Positions 30,903-40,795 of a stretch of DNA of 64,000 bases are shown here, in pieces. A program made the translations under genes and the position numbers. This stretch comes from Candidatus Peribacteria bacterium (lineage in GTDB: Bacteria > Patescibacteriota > Gracilibacteria > Absconditabacterales > Absconditicoccaceae). The notes under the pieces were generated by a model. The model searched no databases and was not told where the DNA came from. It saw only the letters and a program-made list of their open reading frames with translations. Location: positions 310,001 to 374,000 of the forward strand of contig CP060225.1 in NCBI GenBank assembly GCA_023898485.1, given 5' to 3'. How positions within the stretch are numbered: the first letter of the stretch is position 1; each line of letters starts with the position of its first letter.

Positions 30903-32714
30903 ATGAAAACCTTCAAAAATATTGCCATCATCGCACACGTGGATCACGGTAAGACATCGTTGGTCGACAAATTATTGACTGCTTCTGGTACGATGAAAAA
31001 CGTCGAATGACATGACCTCATCATGGATTCCAATGATCAGGAGCGTGAGCGCGGTATCACGATCTACGCCAAGAATACATCTATCCAGCGATATGATACC
31101 ATCATCAATATCGTCGATACACCGGGTCATGCCGATTTTGGTTCGGAAGTAGAGCGCGTGCTAGGTATGGTGGACTCCGTCCTCCTCGTCGTGGATGCGT
31201 ATGAGGGCCCTATGCCTCAGACCAAATTCGTCTTGAAAAAATCACTTGAAAAGGGTCTGAAGCCTTTGGTTGCTATCAACAAAATCGACAAACCCACTGC
31301 CAGACCTGATTGGGTGATCGACCAGCTCTTCGATTTGTTTATCCAGCTAGGTGCGACCGACGAACAGGCAGATTTTCCTATCATCTATACCTCAGCACGT
31401 GATGGATATGCATTGCTTGATCCTGCAGATTTGGCAGCAGTACAGGCAGCTCCGAGTATGGATCCGCTGCTCGAGTTTATCATGGAGCACGTCGCAGATG
31501 CACCACATGCCGTAGACAAACCCTTTCGTATGCAAGTCGTCAACCTCAGTTATGACAACTTCGTGGGTAGACTGGGTGTGGGACGTATCGCAGAAGGGAC
31601 GATCAAAAGTAGTACTCCTGTCACGATTTTCAAAGCAGATGGCACTCGCCATACAGGAAAAATCTCCAAAATCTATCGTACTCTTGGTACATCAAGGATC
31701 GAGGTCACTGAAGGTGACTGTGGTGATATCATCATGATCGCAGGTATGAGTGACATTTTTATCGGAGATACCATCGCGCTCGAAGGGGCAATTCCCTATG
31801 AGCCTATCATTATCGATCCGCCAACACTTTCGATGGATTTTCTCGTCAATGATTCACCCTTTGCTGGTCGCGAAGGCAAATTTGTCACCTCAAGAAATAT
31901 TGTGGATCGTCTGACCAAGGAGCTCGAGACCAACGTCGGTCTCGAGGTAGATATCAAAGAGGGGGGTAATCGCTGTACGGTGTCTGGTCGTGGTGAATTG
32001 CATTTGTGAGTATTGATCGAGACTATGAGAAGAGAGTGATTTGAGCTCCAAGTCTCTGCTCCTCAAGTTCTCATGAGACAAGAAAATGGTCAGACCCTCG
32101 AGCCGATCGAAGAGGTGATAGTGAACGTCGATGACTCCTTGTCGGGTACGATCATCCAACTCCTCTCTGATCGCAAAGGCATGATGCAAAACATGTTCTC
32201 TACCAATGGTCTGACGACTATCGAATTTCACGTCCCCACCAGAGGAATGCTCGGACTTAGAGCACAGTTTATCTTGCTCACCAAAGGTGAGGGTATAATG
32301 TACTCCTCATTCTCTCACTACGCACCTCACGTAGGCGACATCCCCAAACGTGTCAATGGCTCCATGATCTCCATGGCATCAGGCGAAGCGATGCGTTATA
32401 GTATCTGGAAGCTTCAAGACAGGGGAAGGATCTTCGTCGAACCAGCAACCAAAGTCTACGAAGGTATGATCGTCGGCGAGTCTGCCAAACCAGGTGACAT
32501 GACTATCAACCTCACCAAAAATAAAGCCCAAAACAATGTCCGTACCGGTAGAGCAGACGAAAACATGCTCCTGACTCCTATCACGCCCCCATCACTCGAG
32601 GACGCACTGGGCTACATCGGTCAGGACGAATACGTTGAGATCACCCCACTTTCTGTCAGACTACGCAAAATTTACCTTACTGAAGGAGATAGAAAACTCG
32701 CGGAGAAGAAGTAG
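30903..32714 (+). CDS. typA: Ribosome-associated GTPase TypA/BipA
   Basis: A 603-residue translational GTPase. G1 is AHVDHGKTSL, G2 has the RERGITI segment, G3 is DTPGHADF, G4 is NKIDK, and G5 is TSARDG. Domain II and domain V follow, and the TypA-specific C-terminal segment ends SVRLRKIYLTEGDRKLAEKK. TGA gives Gly in GRGELHLG and in MRREG. BipA assists 50S assembly and stress adaptation. Its last 125 bp occur again at 34496-34620 in diverged form. Confidence 0.96.
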
Positions 32715-32752
32715 TAGAGTATCTCTAAGGGTCGTTATGGAGGGCTTTTGTA

Positions 32753-33001
32753 TTATTCTAGTCCTGTTGCGATAAGATGTTTACACCACCCTCACCAATC
32801 ATACGGACATGTACAAGAACCTTCACCAGTGGGATCTATCTGTACGGTGTATGTATCTGATCCCAGGACACTTGCATAAATAGTGTCATCTATCACCATC
32901 ATATTGTAGACAGCGTCCGAAAAATAATAATGCTCACCCCTCTCATACGATTGTGGAATAGCCTGATCTTCGAGCCATCCATGAGTAACAGAATATACCA
33001 T
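32753..33001 (-). CDS. Short SWIM zinc-finger protein (likely remnant)
   Basis: An 82-residue frame. The N terminus (GWLEDQAIPQSYERGEHYYFSDAVYN) and the SWIM core CTCPYDWGGWCKHLIATG (Cys-x-Cys...Cys-x-His, one Gly by TGA) follow the layout of SWIM proteins. Normally these continue for hundreds of residues after the finger; this one stops 5 residues later. It lies in the cargo segment between the two typA 3' ends. Confidence 0.65.
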
Positions 33002-33055
33002 GTAGTTGAATAATATATCGAGCAACAACAAAATAATACTCTTGTTAGTATTTCT

Positions 33056-33211
33056 ATGGATGACATACTTGCAGATTATAACGAAAAAGAACTCAAGATT
33101 ATGCTCAAATCTTTAGTGGCCTCACACCCAGACATAGTGGGTACACTCTTGTGACCACAACACCCACTGACTCGTCAGATAGAAAGATCTTCTAGTAATC
33201 GGGGCTACTAG
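33056..33211 (+). CDS. 51-residue ORF, possibly a SWIM-protein C-terminal fragment
   Basis: The frame MDDILADYNEKELKIMLKSL...GTLLGPQH (one TGA Gly) resembles the helical segment that follows the SWIM finger in longer proteins, here on the opposite strand from the finger itself. Divergent with a 54-bp gap. The resemblance is weak and no function is proposed. Confidence 0.4.
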
Positions 33212-33242
33212 CTTATTTCATTATACTTATGAAGTTCATATA

Positions 33243-34430
33243 CTATATTTCCCATGGATACCACACGTTGTATTTTTTGTGCATTGTTTTTTTGAGTGTG
33301 ACTACATTTCCTTGTGTATGATATTTTTCGTTAAAATAGTTAAGAGCTGTGAGATTTTTACCATTATAATATAGCTTGAGCTCATACGGAATACCATCAA
33401 GTACAAAATCTATTTCTTTTTTGTCCTGCGTTCTATAGAATCCTATTTTTTCAGCTTTATAGGCATTATTAACACTATTGAAAAAACTATTCTCGAAACT
33501 CTCTCATGATAGTATGTAGGAATTGTTGATATAGTTTCTGACCCCATTGTCTACGAAGAATATTTTGGGCATTTTGGTAAGTTCCCCCCTGAGGTTGGTA
33601 GAAAATGGGCGGATTGTCTTGATGACGAATGTATTTTCGAGCAATAAGATCCACTCATTGACGGTAATAGCAGTCACTCCAATAGTATTAGATAGCTCAG
33701 AAATATTGATGAGACTTCCAGACTGGTTCGCTAACACCTGCAATAGCATATTGAATTTGTGTAGCTCCCTAATATTGCCAATATCTTTGATATCTTTTTC
33801 TATGTAGGTGTTATAAATTTGTTGGAGGTAGGCTTTTTTGATTTCTTGTGTATGAGCTAATACAATCTTTGGATAGCCACCATACTGTACATATTCGGAG
33901 AAAAAAAACTGAAGCTCTTGATTGATAATATCTAGCGTCACTGGTTTTCATATGAGCGCAGAAAGGTTTTCTTTTCCTTTGAAAACAAGAAACTCTTCAA
34001 AACTAAGCGGAAGAACATCAAACTTTATCAATCTTCATACCAAAGAATCATGTAACTTACCTCTGATCTCTAGTGTAGATGATCATGAAACAATAAGTTT
34101 GATTGATGGGTAATTGTCGTAGATGTATTTGAGAAAATTGGTTGGATTATTGAGGTATTGTACTTCGTCAATAAAAACGACGATAGGTGTCTGTTTGTCT
34201 CGACCGTGATATGATATGAGGTATTCTACAAAGATGTTGGGATTTTGGTTGAGTAATTGTAGATAATCAGGATTTTCTAGATCGAAAAAGTATGATTGTT
34301 GTTTGATATAGTCTTTTTCAAGTATTTTCATAAGGGTAGTTTTGCCTACTTGTCTCGCACCGTAGAAGAGTAGTATATCGTGTGTTTGCAAAAAAGGAAT
34401 GATCTTTTGTATTATTCATCTTGTATACAT
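33243..34430 (-). CDS. AAA+ ATPase with DUF4143 domain
   Basis: A 395-residue protein with the common DUF4143 ATPase plan: Walker A FYGARQVGKTTLMK (about residues 23-36), Walker B PIVVFIDEVQYLN, sensor region SGSSTLEIRG (first Gly by TGA), and the arm FDVLPLSFEEFLVF. The winged-helix and nuclease-like end reads KKEIDFVLDGIPYELKLYY. The start with TGA at codon 5 (MYTRG) gives the full N terminus. These genes are often accessory and are sometimes proposed as toxin-antitoxin or defence ATPases. It forms the main cargo between the two typA 3' ends. Confidence 0.88.
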
Positions 34431-34438
34431 ATCAAATA

Positions 34439-34486
34439 TTTTCTATAGTAAAACTATAAAAATATTACGCATTTTCTATAGTAATG
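34439..34486. repeat. Direct and inverted repeats upstream of the DUF4143 ATPase
   Basis: TTTTCTATAGTAA occurs twice (about 34439 and 34472). The first copy forms a dyad with the following ACTATAAAAA (TATAGT-AAA-ACTATA). The position just upstream of the ATPase start fits an operator for autoregulation. That function is inferred. Confidence 0.4.
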
Positions 34487-34495
34487 CAAATGTTT

Positions 34496-34620
34496 CATCA
34501 CTCGAGGATGCATTGGGCTACATCGGTCAGGACGAATACGTCGAGATCACGCCACTGTCTATCAGACTGCGCAAGATTTACCTCACCGAAGGTGATAGAA
34601 AATTAGCGGAGAAAAAATAA
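34496..34620 (+). pseudogene. Second, diverged copy of the typA 3' end
   Basis: These 125 bp align without gaps to the last 125 bp of typA (32590-32714). I count about 16 mismatches, nearly all synonymous; one changes Val to Ile. The stop is TAA rather than TAG. It encodes only the last 41 residues, so it cannot make TypA. Confidence 0.9.
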
Positions 34621-34623
34621 CAT

Positions 34624-34656
34624 AAAAAAAAATCCCAATAGGATTTCCTATGGGAT
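34624..34656 (-). terminator. Strong terminator for the minus-strand gene at 34710
   Basis: ATCCCAATAGG pairs with CCTATGGGAT around a short ATTT loop. On the minus strand it is followed by a run of nine T. Confidence 0.8.
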
Positions 34657-34709
34657 CAATACATTGTGCTGTACCAATCCCAAAGGGAATTTCCTTGCAA
34701 TTGGTTTTT

Positions 34710-35138
34710 TTACATCTTTTGAAGGTAGCCTTCAATTCTTTGTATTTTTTTGAAGGGTTTTTCTCCTCTGCGATGTTTTTTCTTGGGAGTATTCCACACT
34801 ATGTGGCAATTTACAAGAAGATTACATCCGTTAAATGATTTGACAACCCACCGATCAATGAATTCTTGAATATCGTCATTGTTCATTGATTCTAGGTTAG
34901 CACACTGTGCAATCTTCTTGGGACTAAACAAGATGTTAACTTGTATATCTTCTTCCAGATTTTCCAGACACTGGTCGATTGATCTATATCTACAAATCTT
35001 TGTAGGTGTTCTTTCAACCATACCTCGTGTAAATCTAGTTTGTTCTGGAAAAACTATTACTTGCCTTTCATTGTTAGAAAGATTGTACCAGTTTCTCCAA
35101 AAAGTACTTGTTAATGTTTTTTCTTTTGATTCTTGCAT
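34710..35138 (-). CDS. Hypothetical protein, 142 residues
   Basis: A complete frame with no TGA. It is basic and Cys-containing, with a helix near IDQCLENLEEDIQVNILF and a C-terminal basic stretch WNTPKKKHRRGEKPFKKI. No family is recognised. It is monocistronic, ending in a strong terminator. AT-rich composition sets it apart from typA nearby. Confidence 0.55.
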   Translation of the reverse strand: MQESKEKTLTSTFWRNWYNLSNNERQVIVFPEQTRFTRGMVERTPTKICRYRSIDQCLENLEEDIQVNILFSPKKIAQCANLESMNNDDIQEFIDRWVVKSFNGCNLLVNCHIVWNTPKKKHRRGEKPFKKIQRIEGYLQKM

Positions 35139-35200
35139 GACGTAAAATTTTATTTGTGAAACGCCATGATAACAAAATAAAAAATTATGTCAATAGAAAT

Positions 35201-35701
35201 TTACGCCGCCTGTTGGAGTTGATTATCACTCGTTAGTGAAACGACTTTGCCTGTCTGATTACCGACCGTGATATCGACTTCTTGGTGATGATTATTGTAC
35301 ATCTTGAGGTCTACGCCACCATCCTCGCGAGCGTAGAAGAGTGGATAGAGCTGTGATCTGGTCTCATCGATCGACTGGGTGATCATATCTTTGTCCGCTT
35401 GGCTGAGGCCGTGAGCGTGATTATTGGATTGGATATGACTATGTGCTACTCCAGCGTGAGTGAGTCACTGTTTTTGTAGGTCGTGCTCTGCATTGCGTAC
35501 CGTATCATGAGAAAACTGCACCTGACCTGCTGACTGCTTCTGCTCATCTAGCGCTGCAAACTGCTTACCATGGACAGATGACTTTGTCGTAGGTTCGATA
35601 CCAAAAGTCAGAGCAATCTCCTGAGCGCCTGCGTCACGGACGATATCTGCACCTTGGACGAAAGTATCGAGAGAGAGATGGACAGATGTTGCAAGTTTCA
35701 T
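35201..35701 (-). CDS. Hypothetical protein, 166 residues
   Basis: The frame is joined by one TGA Gly (after HDLQKQ). The composition is rich in Gln, His and Ala (LTHAGVAHSHIQSNNHAHG) with a helical N-terminal half (FVQGADIVRDAGAQEIAL). No leader is obvious if MKLATSVHL is the start. It is transcribed with the DUF456 gene 25 bp upstream. Function unknown. Confidence 0.6.
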
Positions 35702-35726
35702 TGCCAAAGGGAGAAGAAATATAAAA

Positions 35727-36200
35727 TTATATCCACGCAGCCACCACATACCACAGTACCACTCCTGCTGCGATCAGTTTGACGGCGGTACTGGCAGTTG
35801 ATCACAAGAAACTTCCCCACGCAGCTTTTCGTGCGTGTTTGGCATCCTTCTTGACCAGATATTCACCGACGAAGGCGCCGATGATCGGTCCCAAGATCAG
35901 TCCCCATGGCGCAGCGAAGAATCAAAGAACCATACCCACTATCGATCATCTGGTGCCTACTTTGGATCATCCTCACTGTTTCGCTCCCAAGAGCGGGAAG
36001 AGGTAGTCACTCGCCATAGAGGCAGCAACAAGAATTCATACAATAATCCATGTCATCGTGGTAAAATCTATTGGCGTCGCGAATTCGACCAGGAATATCG
36101 CTAGCAGCGAAAACACCGTCCCTGGCAAGACAGGAAGAATTGACCCTATCAGACCCGTGAGGGCGAGCAGGACTGCGATGGACATCCAGACGTGGAACAT
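35727..36200 (-). CDS. DUF456-family membrane protein
   Basis: A 157-residue protein with four hydrophobic segments. The diagnostic parts are LTGLIGSILPVLPGTVFSLLAI near the start and GMVLGFFAAPWGLILGPIIGAFVGE in the second half, the glycine-rich repeats of DUF456. Six TGA codons supply Gly, which hides the gene entirely in the standard code. Function of the family is unknown. Operon with the 166-residue gene downstream. Confidence 0.85.
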
Positions 36201-36358
36201 GGTCAGAGAGATTTTTTCGTGATAAAGACAGTAGAAGCTTATCCAAGCTCATTGCAATTGCAATCACTTAGAATGATCATTATAATTATGACAGTAAAAT
36301 AGCTTGAAAAGTAGTCAATGTATCTATATGCTGAGTGTACGCTTTATATAATCTATGT

Positions 36359-36703
36359 ATGATGGCAAGAACTAATAAGCGTGGAATAGCAGCCAAAAAG
36401 GTACAACTCGAAAAACAAGCTAAACGCACCAAAGGAGCAGCTCGTTTTACCTATCCCAAACGTAAACTCTCTCTTGAAGAGGCGAAAGATCGAGGCATAG
36501 TCATGCAACAAACCAACCCAGCTGGTCATGAATATCATCGATTTGCTCATGGACGCAAAGTATGTCGAGAGACTAGACTTCGCACTGACCCTGATGGGTA
36601 TCGCATGATCGTCACACCCAAGGGTAGCAGAGAAATGGTGGATGCGCCCAATTCTGGTCGGGTCCAAAAACAACTCAAAAGACAAATGAGACAGAAACAA
36701 TAA
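36359..36703 (+). CDS. Small basic hypothetical protein, 114 residues
   Basis: Very rich in Lys and Arg (MARTNKRGIAAKKVQLEKQAKRTKG at the start and RVQKQLKRQMRQKQ at the end). It suggests nucleic-acid or ribosome binding, but no family is recognised. A repeated RMIVTPKGSREM/EYHRFAHGRKVCRETR core may be a small fold. There is no TGA. It is followed by the aquaporin gene 61 bp later on the same strand. Confidence 0.65.
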   Translation: MMARTNKRGIAAKKVQLEKQAKRTKGAARFTYPKRKLSLEEAKDRGIVMQQTNPAGHEYHRFAHGRKVCRETRLRTDPDGYRMIVTPKGSREMVDAPNSGRVQKQLKRQMRQKQ

Positions 36704-36764
36704 GCAAGCAAGATGAGCATACAACATATAACTCTCTTGATTTTATATTCTACAATCACTCATT

Positions 36765-37490
36765 ATGACATGCAAATGCAATGGTACATGTAATTGTAAA
36801 ATCTGTTTGTGTAACTACAGGAAATATGTAATGGAATTTGTCGGTACAATGCTCTTCGTCCTTGTGATTGGTCTCGTCGTAGCAACTGGATCAGACTGGG
36901 CACCACTTGCGATCGGTCTCGCACTCGGCGTGCTCGTATATGCTGGTTCACATGTATCTGGTAGTCATTACAATCCTGCAGTGACGCTTGCTATCGCTCT
37001 GAGGAAAAAAATCTCTTGGTCAGACGCTCTTTGGTATTGGATGGCTCAGTTCCTCGGTGCTGCAGTAGCTGCGCTCGTAGTGATGAGTATGACGACACCA
37101 TTCGTACCAGCACCTGGTGCAGAGGTGAGTCTCTGGACAGCAGTAATAGCAGAGATGATCTTTACGTTTATCCTTGCTTTTGTAGTCCTCCAGACAGCGA
37201 CTACTCTCGAACAAGAAGGCAATAGTTACTTCGGTTTTGCGATCGGTCTCACCGTGACCATCGGTGCTATCGCTGTGGGTGCTATCTCTGGTGGTGCATT
37301 CAACCCTGCAGTAGGACTCAGTCCACTCGTTGTTGCAGGAGGTGCGAGTTATTGGTGGATTTATCTCATAGGTCCTATGGTCGGTGGAGCATTGGCAGCA
37401 GGATTTTTCTCACTGATTCATGACTGGGAATATGAAGCACTAGAAAACGAGTTTGTTGAATATGGAGAGTTTGTCGATGAAGACGAATAA
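36765..37490 (+). CDS. MIP-family channel (aquaporin / glycerol facilitator)
   Basis: A 241-residue protein with six membrane helices and both pore motifs, HYNPAV (about residues 68-73) and AFNPAV (about 184-189). The N terminus before the first helix is unusual: six Cys within 16 residues (CKCNGTCNCKICLC). The acidic C terminus ends GEFVDEDE. No TGA is used. Water or small-solute permeation is expected; selectivity is not deducible. Confidence 0.93.
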   Translation: MTCKCNGTCNCKICLCNYRKYVMEFVGTMLFVLVIGLVVATGSDWAPLAIGLALGVLVYAGSHVSGSHYNPAVTLAIALRKKISWSDALWYWMAQFLGAAVAALVVMSMTTPFVPAPGAEVSLWTAVIAEMIFTFILAFVVLQTATTLEQEGNSYFGFAIGLTVTIGAIAVGAISGGAFNPAVGLSPLVVAGGASYWWIYLIGPMVGGALAAGFFSLIHDWEYEALENEFVEYGEFVDEDE

Positions 37491-37523
37491 TAATAGTAAA
37501 AACAGTGAATTGTAAAACATTTA

Positions 37524-37550
37524 GAAAAAGAGGTCATATGGCCTCTTTTT
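37524..37550. terminator. Bidirectional terminator between aquaporin and truB
   Basis: AAAAAGAGG pairs with CCTCTTTTT around TCATATGG, with A and T runs on the two sides. It serves both convergent genes; the truB stop codon overlaps its edge. Confidence 0.85.
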
Positions 37551-38226
37551 ATATTTTTAGCGATTCGGCATTGTTTACATTGTATATTCCAATGTGTGTC
37601 CTTCTTAGTTGAGTAACAATTCACCCGAGTCAGAAATGCTGTCCAAGATAGTGGGCGATAGATCTAATATACGTCCCTTTGCCTACATGCAACTCTAGTT
37701 GGAGGAGCGGAAAATGATATGATACTATTTCATGTCCCTTGATGGTCATAGGGACATTGAGAAACTTTGGATTACCTTCACGAGCATACTCATAGAGTTT
37801 TTTGCCATCGACTTTTTTGGCAGAAAATGGCGTCAGTGGCAAATCATGCGTCCCATGGAGTGATTGCAAAAATTCATCGATTGCTTGTTCGTTTGGTGCA
37901 GGCACAAACATATCATTTTTTTCTATTCATCTTTTATGTTCTTGATTGCTTGTGACTTGGTATTCTTTTTCTCGTTCTCGTATATCCGTATCCCATGTAT
38001 CACTATCACGAGAGAAGTCGATGGTTGTCTGATAGATTTTTTCCATACCCATAAATTCTGAAATACGCTTGGTATCTGCATCAGAGCAAACAATAAGAAG
38101 CCCAGACGCCAAGGGATCGAGTGTCCCTGCGTGTCACATTTTGTGAGGATATCACTGTTTTCTCAGCTGACGTATCACATCAAAACTCGTAATTCCAGTG
38201 GGTTTGTCTATCAAGTGGACTCACAT
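37549..38226 (-). CDS. truB: tRNA pseudouridine(55) synthase TruB
   Basis: A 225-residue enzyme that makes pseudouridine 55 in the T-loop of tRNAs. The start MGVHLIDKPTGITSFDVIRQL and the catalytic-Asp motif GHAGTLDPLASGLL are classic; the first Gly is TGA. The C-terminal pattern GKGTYIRSIAHYLGQHF...TQLRRTHIG is present. An in-frame upstream ATG at 38256 would add ten hydrophobic residues and is less likely. Shorter than E. coli TruB, lacking the PUA domain. Confidence 0.93.
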
Positions 38227-38266
38227 CAATATGAACAACAGAATGAGAATAAACATAGCGGCTATA

Positions 38267-38518
38267 TTATATGATAGTTGAGCATGATTTACAAGAAGTT
38301 TTACTTTTTCTCCAATACCAAAAACGGTGCATCTCATACAGAGATACCACCGCTATCCTCTTTGTATGATCAATCGCATAGCTTTCACTACACGCAACCG
38401 TGTAGGTTGGATGACTGACTGATGTCAGTAGCCAATACTCAGATACATGTCTGATACTATTTTTGGATTTCATAGCTGATGATCTTGATCGGCTAGGAAG
38501 TATCATGACATATACCAT
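38267..38518 (-). CDS. Possible small protein upstream of truB (weak)
   Basis: An 83-codon frame with no stop or TGA (MVYVMILPSRSRSSAMKSKN...SKTSCKSCSTII). It ends 11 bp before the longer truB start on the same strand. No family is recognised. Overlapping frames on the other strand are also open in parts, so this may not be real. Confidence 0.25.
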   Translation of the reverse strand: MVYVMILPSRSRSSAMKSKNSIRHVSEYWLLTSVSHPTYTVACSESYAIDHTKRIAVVSLYEMHRFWYWRKSKTSCKSCSTII

Positions 38519-38638
38519 ACCGTGCTACATATCGACGACATGAACCTATAGATCGCAAGCAACCTGGTCCGATAGCGTCTCTATGGGGATCATCGAATGA
38601 TAATCGGGTAGAGTGAAGTACGTGATTGTACAAATCAT

Positions 38639-39061
38639 ATGGATGAGCGATGTGCAGTCTCTGTGACATACACCGTTTGTGGGAAAGGGGAGAGTGACTC
38701 GTGTCATAACCCAATAGCTATAACTTTCAAGAGCTCATACACTACAGAAAGAGTGTACATAAGGAGAGCTGAGGGTGGCCGAACACTTGCAGATGAAGCT
38801 GGACCCACCCTACACTTCCTCCCTCCCATAGGGAGCCTGTATCATCCAGTCGTAGGACACACAGGATCCTTATCAGAGAGAGAAATGATTGCTAATGACC
38901 TCTTCTTCCTTGATGGTGATTATAGTATAGTTACCACTTTCTTCTTTGTCAAAAATTCACAGACTTTTTTTGGACTTTTTTCTCCATTTGACGAACATCC
39001 GCTTGCAAAGTATCTTCTAAGCTGTATAGAAAGGGTAAAAGAGGGCGAGAGAGGTCTATAA
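38639..39061 (+). CDS. Unknown protein or degraded gene end upstream of glyS (weak)
   Basis: A 140-codon frame without TGA, including DLFFLDGDYSIVTTFFFVKN and a C-terminal helix KYLLSCIERVKEG. Upstream in-frame TAG at 38609 prevents extension, and partial open frames in the other two phases run from about 38275. That could mean a frameshifted gene. Its last 32 bases run into the dispersed repeat at 39030. No function recognised. Confidence 0.4.
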   Translation: MDERCAVSVTYTVCGKGESDSCHNPIAITFKSSYTTERVYIRRAEGGRTLADEAGPTLHFLPPIGSLYHPVVGHTGSLSEREMIANDLFFLDGDYSIVTTFFFVKNSQTFFGLFSPFDEHPLAKYLLSCIERVKEGERGL

Positions 39062-39122
39062 AGGTTTATAGAGGATCCTTCATCACCCTTCATCACCTTT
39101 TATAATCCTTCATTATCCTTTT
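39030..39122 (+). repeat. Dispersed dyad repeat before glyS
   Basis: The left part has GGTCTATAAAGGTTTATAGAGG, the centre is the palindrome GGATCC, and the right part has tandem CTTCATCACC units. The reverse complement has the same design as the two inserts in cca: GGGTGATGAA units, a palindromic centre, then CTCTATAAACC units. Confidence 0.6.
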
Positions 39123-39125
39123 CAT

Positions 39126-40784
39126 ATGGTTCACAACTTAGATACTATCGTCGCTTGGGCTAAGCGCCGCTGATTCGTCTATCCTGGTTCAGATATTTAT
39201 GGTGGTCTGGCGAATGCGTGGGACTATGGTCCATACGGTGTCCAGCTCAAAAAGAATATCCAAGATCTCTGGCGAAAAACCTTCGTCCAAAAACGCCAAG
39301 ATGTCGTCGGACTAGATTCACAGATCCTCATGCATCCCAAAGTCTGGGAGACATCAGGCCATACCGACAACTTCAACGACCCTCTCATCGATGACAAAAA
39401 GACAGGTGAGCGTTTTCGTGCAGATAAGTTAATTGAAGAGGCTATTGAAAATCTAAAGTCAAACATAAGAAATACTAATATAGTAAAACAATTAACGGAG
39501 CTATTTGATAAAGCTCAAATTGCAAAAGCTGATATAGAAGAAAATTTGAATTTACTAGAGGAAGCAGAAAAAAAAGAGAAAGACTATAATATCATTAACT
39601 TAATTCAAGAACAGAAAGAAAAATCTGAAGAAATTATATTAAAAGGAATTGATATAGAGAAAAACGATAATCCAGAGAAGGTGGTAAATGAATTAGCATT
39701 AAAATATATAGCTTCCATATTGAATATTAACAATCTAATTCCTGAATCTCGATCCTTTGATCTTATGAAAGAATTTATTGTAAAATTTATTCCCAATAAT
39801 CCCAACACCAAAAAACCAGCAGAACGAACCGATGTCCGCAAATTCCAGATGATGTTCTACACCTATCAAGGCGTCACCCATACCGAAGATGATAAGATTT
39901 GGATGCGTCCTGAGACTGCACAAGGTATTTTTGTCAACTTCAAGAATGTATTAGACACGACTCGCGTGAGAGTACCGTTTGGTATCGCGCAGATTGGTAA
40001 AGCGTTTCGCAATGAGATCACTCCCGGTAACTTTCTCTATCGTACCAGAGAATTTGAGCAAATGGAGATCGAATATTTCGTCCCCGCAGATCTTACGATT
40101 GGAAAAGAATTTCTCGAACAACGAAAACAGCAAAGCATGACGCGATGGCAAGATATCATCGGATTTAAGTCTGAAAATCTTCATTTCCGCGAACATGAAG
40201 AAGACGAACTCTCACACTATAGTGCTGGAACCTTTGACGTAGAATATCAGTATCCACGAGGATGGGGTGAGCTCCAAGGTATCGCATATCGTACCGATTT
40301 TGATCTCTCCAGACATCAGGAAGCATCTCGCACCAAGATGCTCTACAATGACCCATTCACTGGTGAGAGATATGTGCCACATGTGATCGAGCCATCATTT
40401 GGACTCAGTAGAACTGTACTCGCTGCGATGTTCGACGCCTACGATGAAGAAGACCTCGGCGATGGAGATGTTCGTACTGTCTTGCGTTTTGATCCCAAGA
40501 TCGCGCCCGTCTCATTTGCTATCTTCCCACTGATCAAAAAGGATGAGGACCAAGTTCGCATCGCAGAGGAGATCTTCGCAGACCTCTCACAGGACTACGT
40601 CTGTGAGTATGACGATGGAGGAGCTATTGGAAAAAGGTATAGAAGACAGGATGAAATCGGTACACCATACTGTATCACCGTCGATCATGATTCTGTCGAT
40701 GATGGTACTGTCACCATCAGACATCGTGATAGCATGGAGCAGGAGAGAGTGAAGATAGAAACACTTAGGAACTTTATGAAGTAG
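39126..40784 (+). CDS. glyS: Glycyl-tRNA synthetase (class II, alpha2 type)
   Basis: A 552-residue enzyme that charges tRNA-Gly, here necessarily including any UCA-anticodon tRNA-Gly. Motifs are intact: YPGSDIYGGLANAWDYGPYG near the start, MRPETAQGIFVNF, PFGIAQIGKAFRNEITPGNF (motif 2), REFEQMEIEYF, and VIEPSFGLSRTVLAAM (motif 3). The usual zinc knuckle is gone: the site reads LIDDKKTGERFRADKLIEE without Cys. It is followed by about 100 lysine/glutamate-rich residues encoded by very AT-rich DNA (about 39430-39790). Only one TGA is used, at codon 16. Confidence 0.95.
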
Positions 40785-40795
40785 ATATTATACAT

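Noticed and set aside
38493..38714. Minus-strand 73-codon ORF MGYDTSHSPLSHKRC...
   Set aside because: No family, odd composition, and it overlaps two other weak ORFs. Not enough support to call it.
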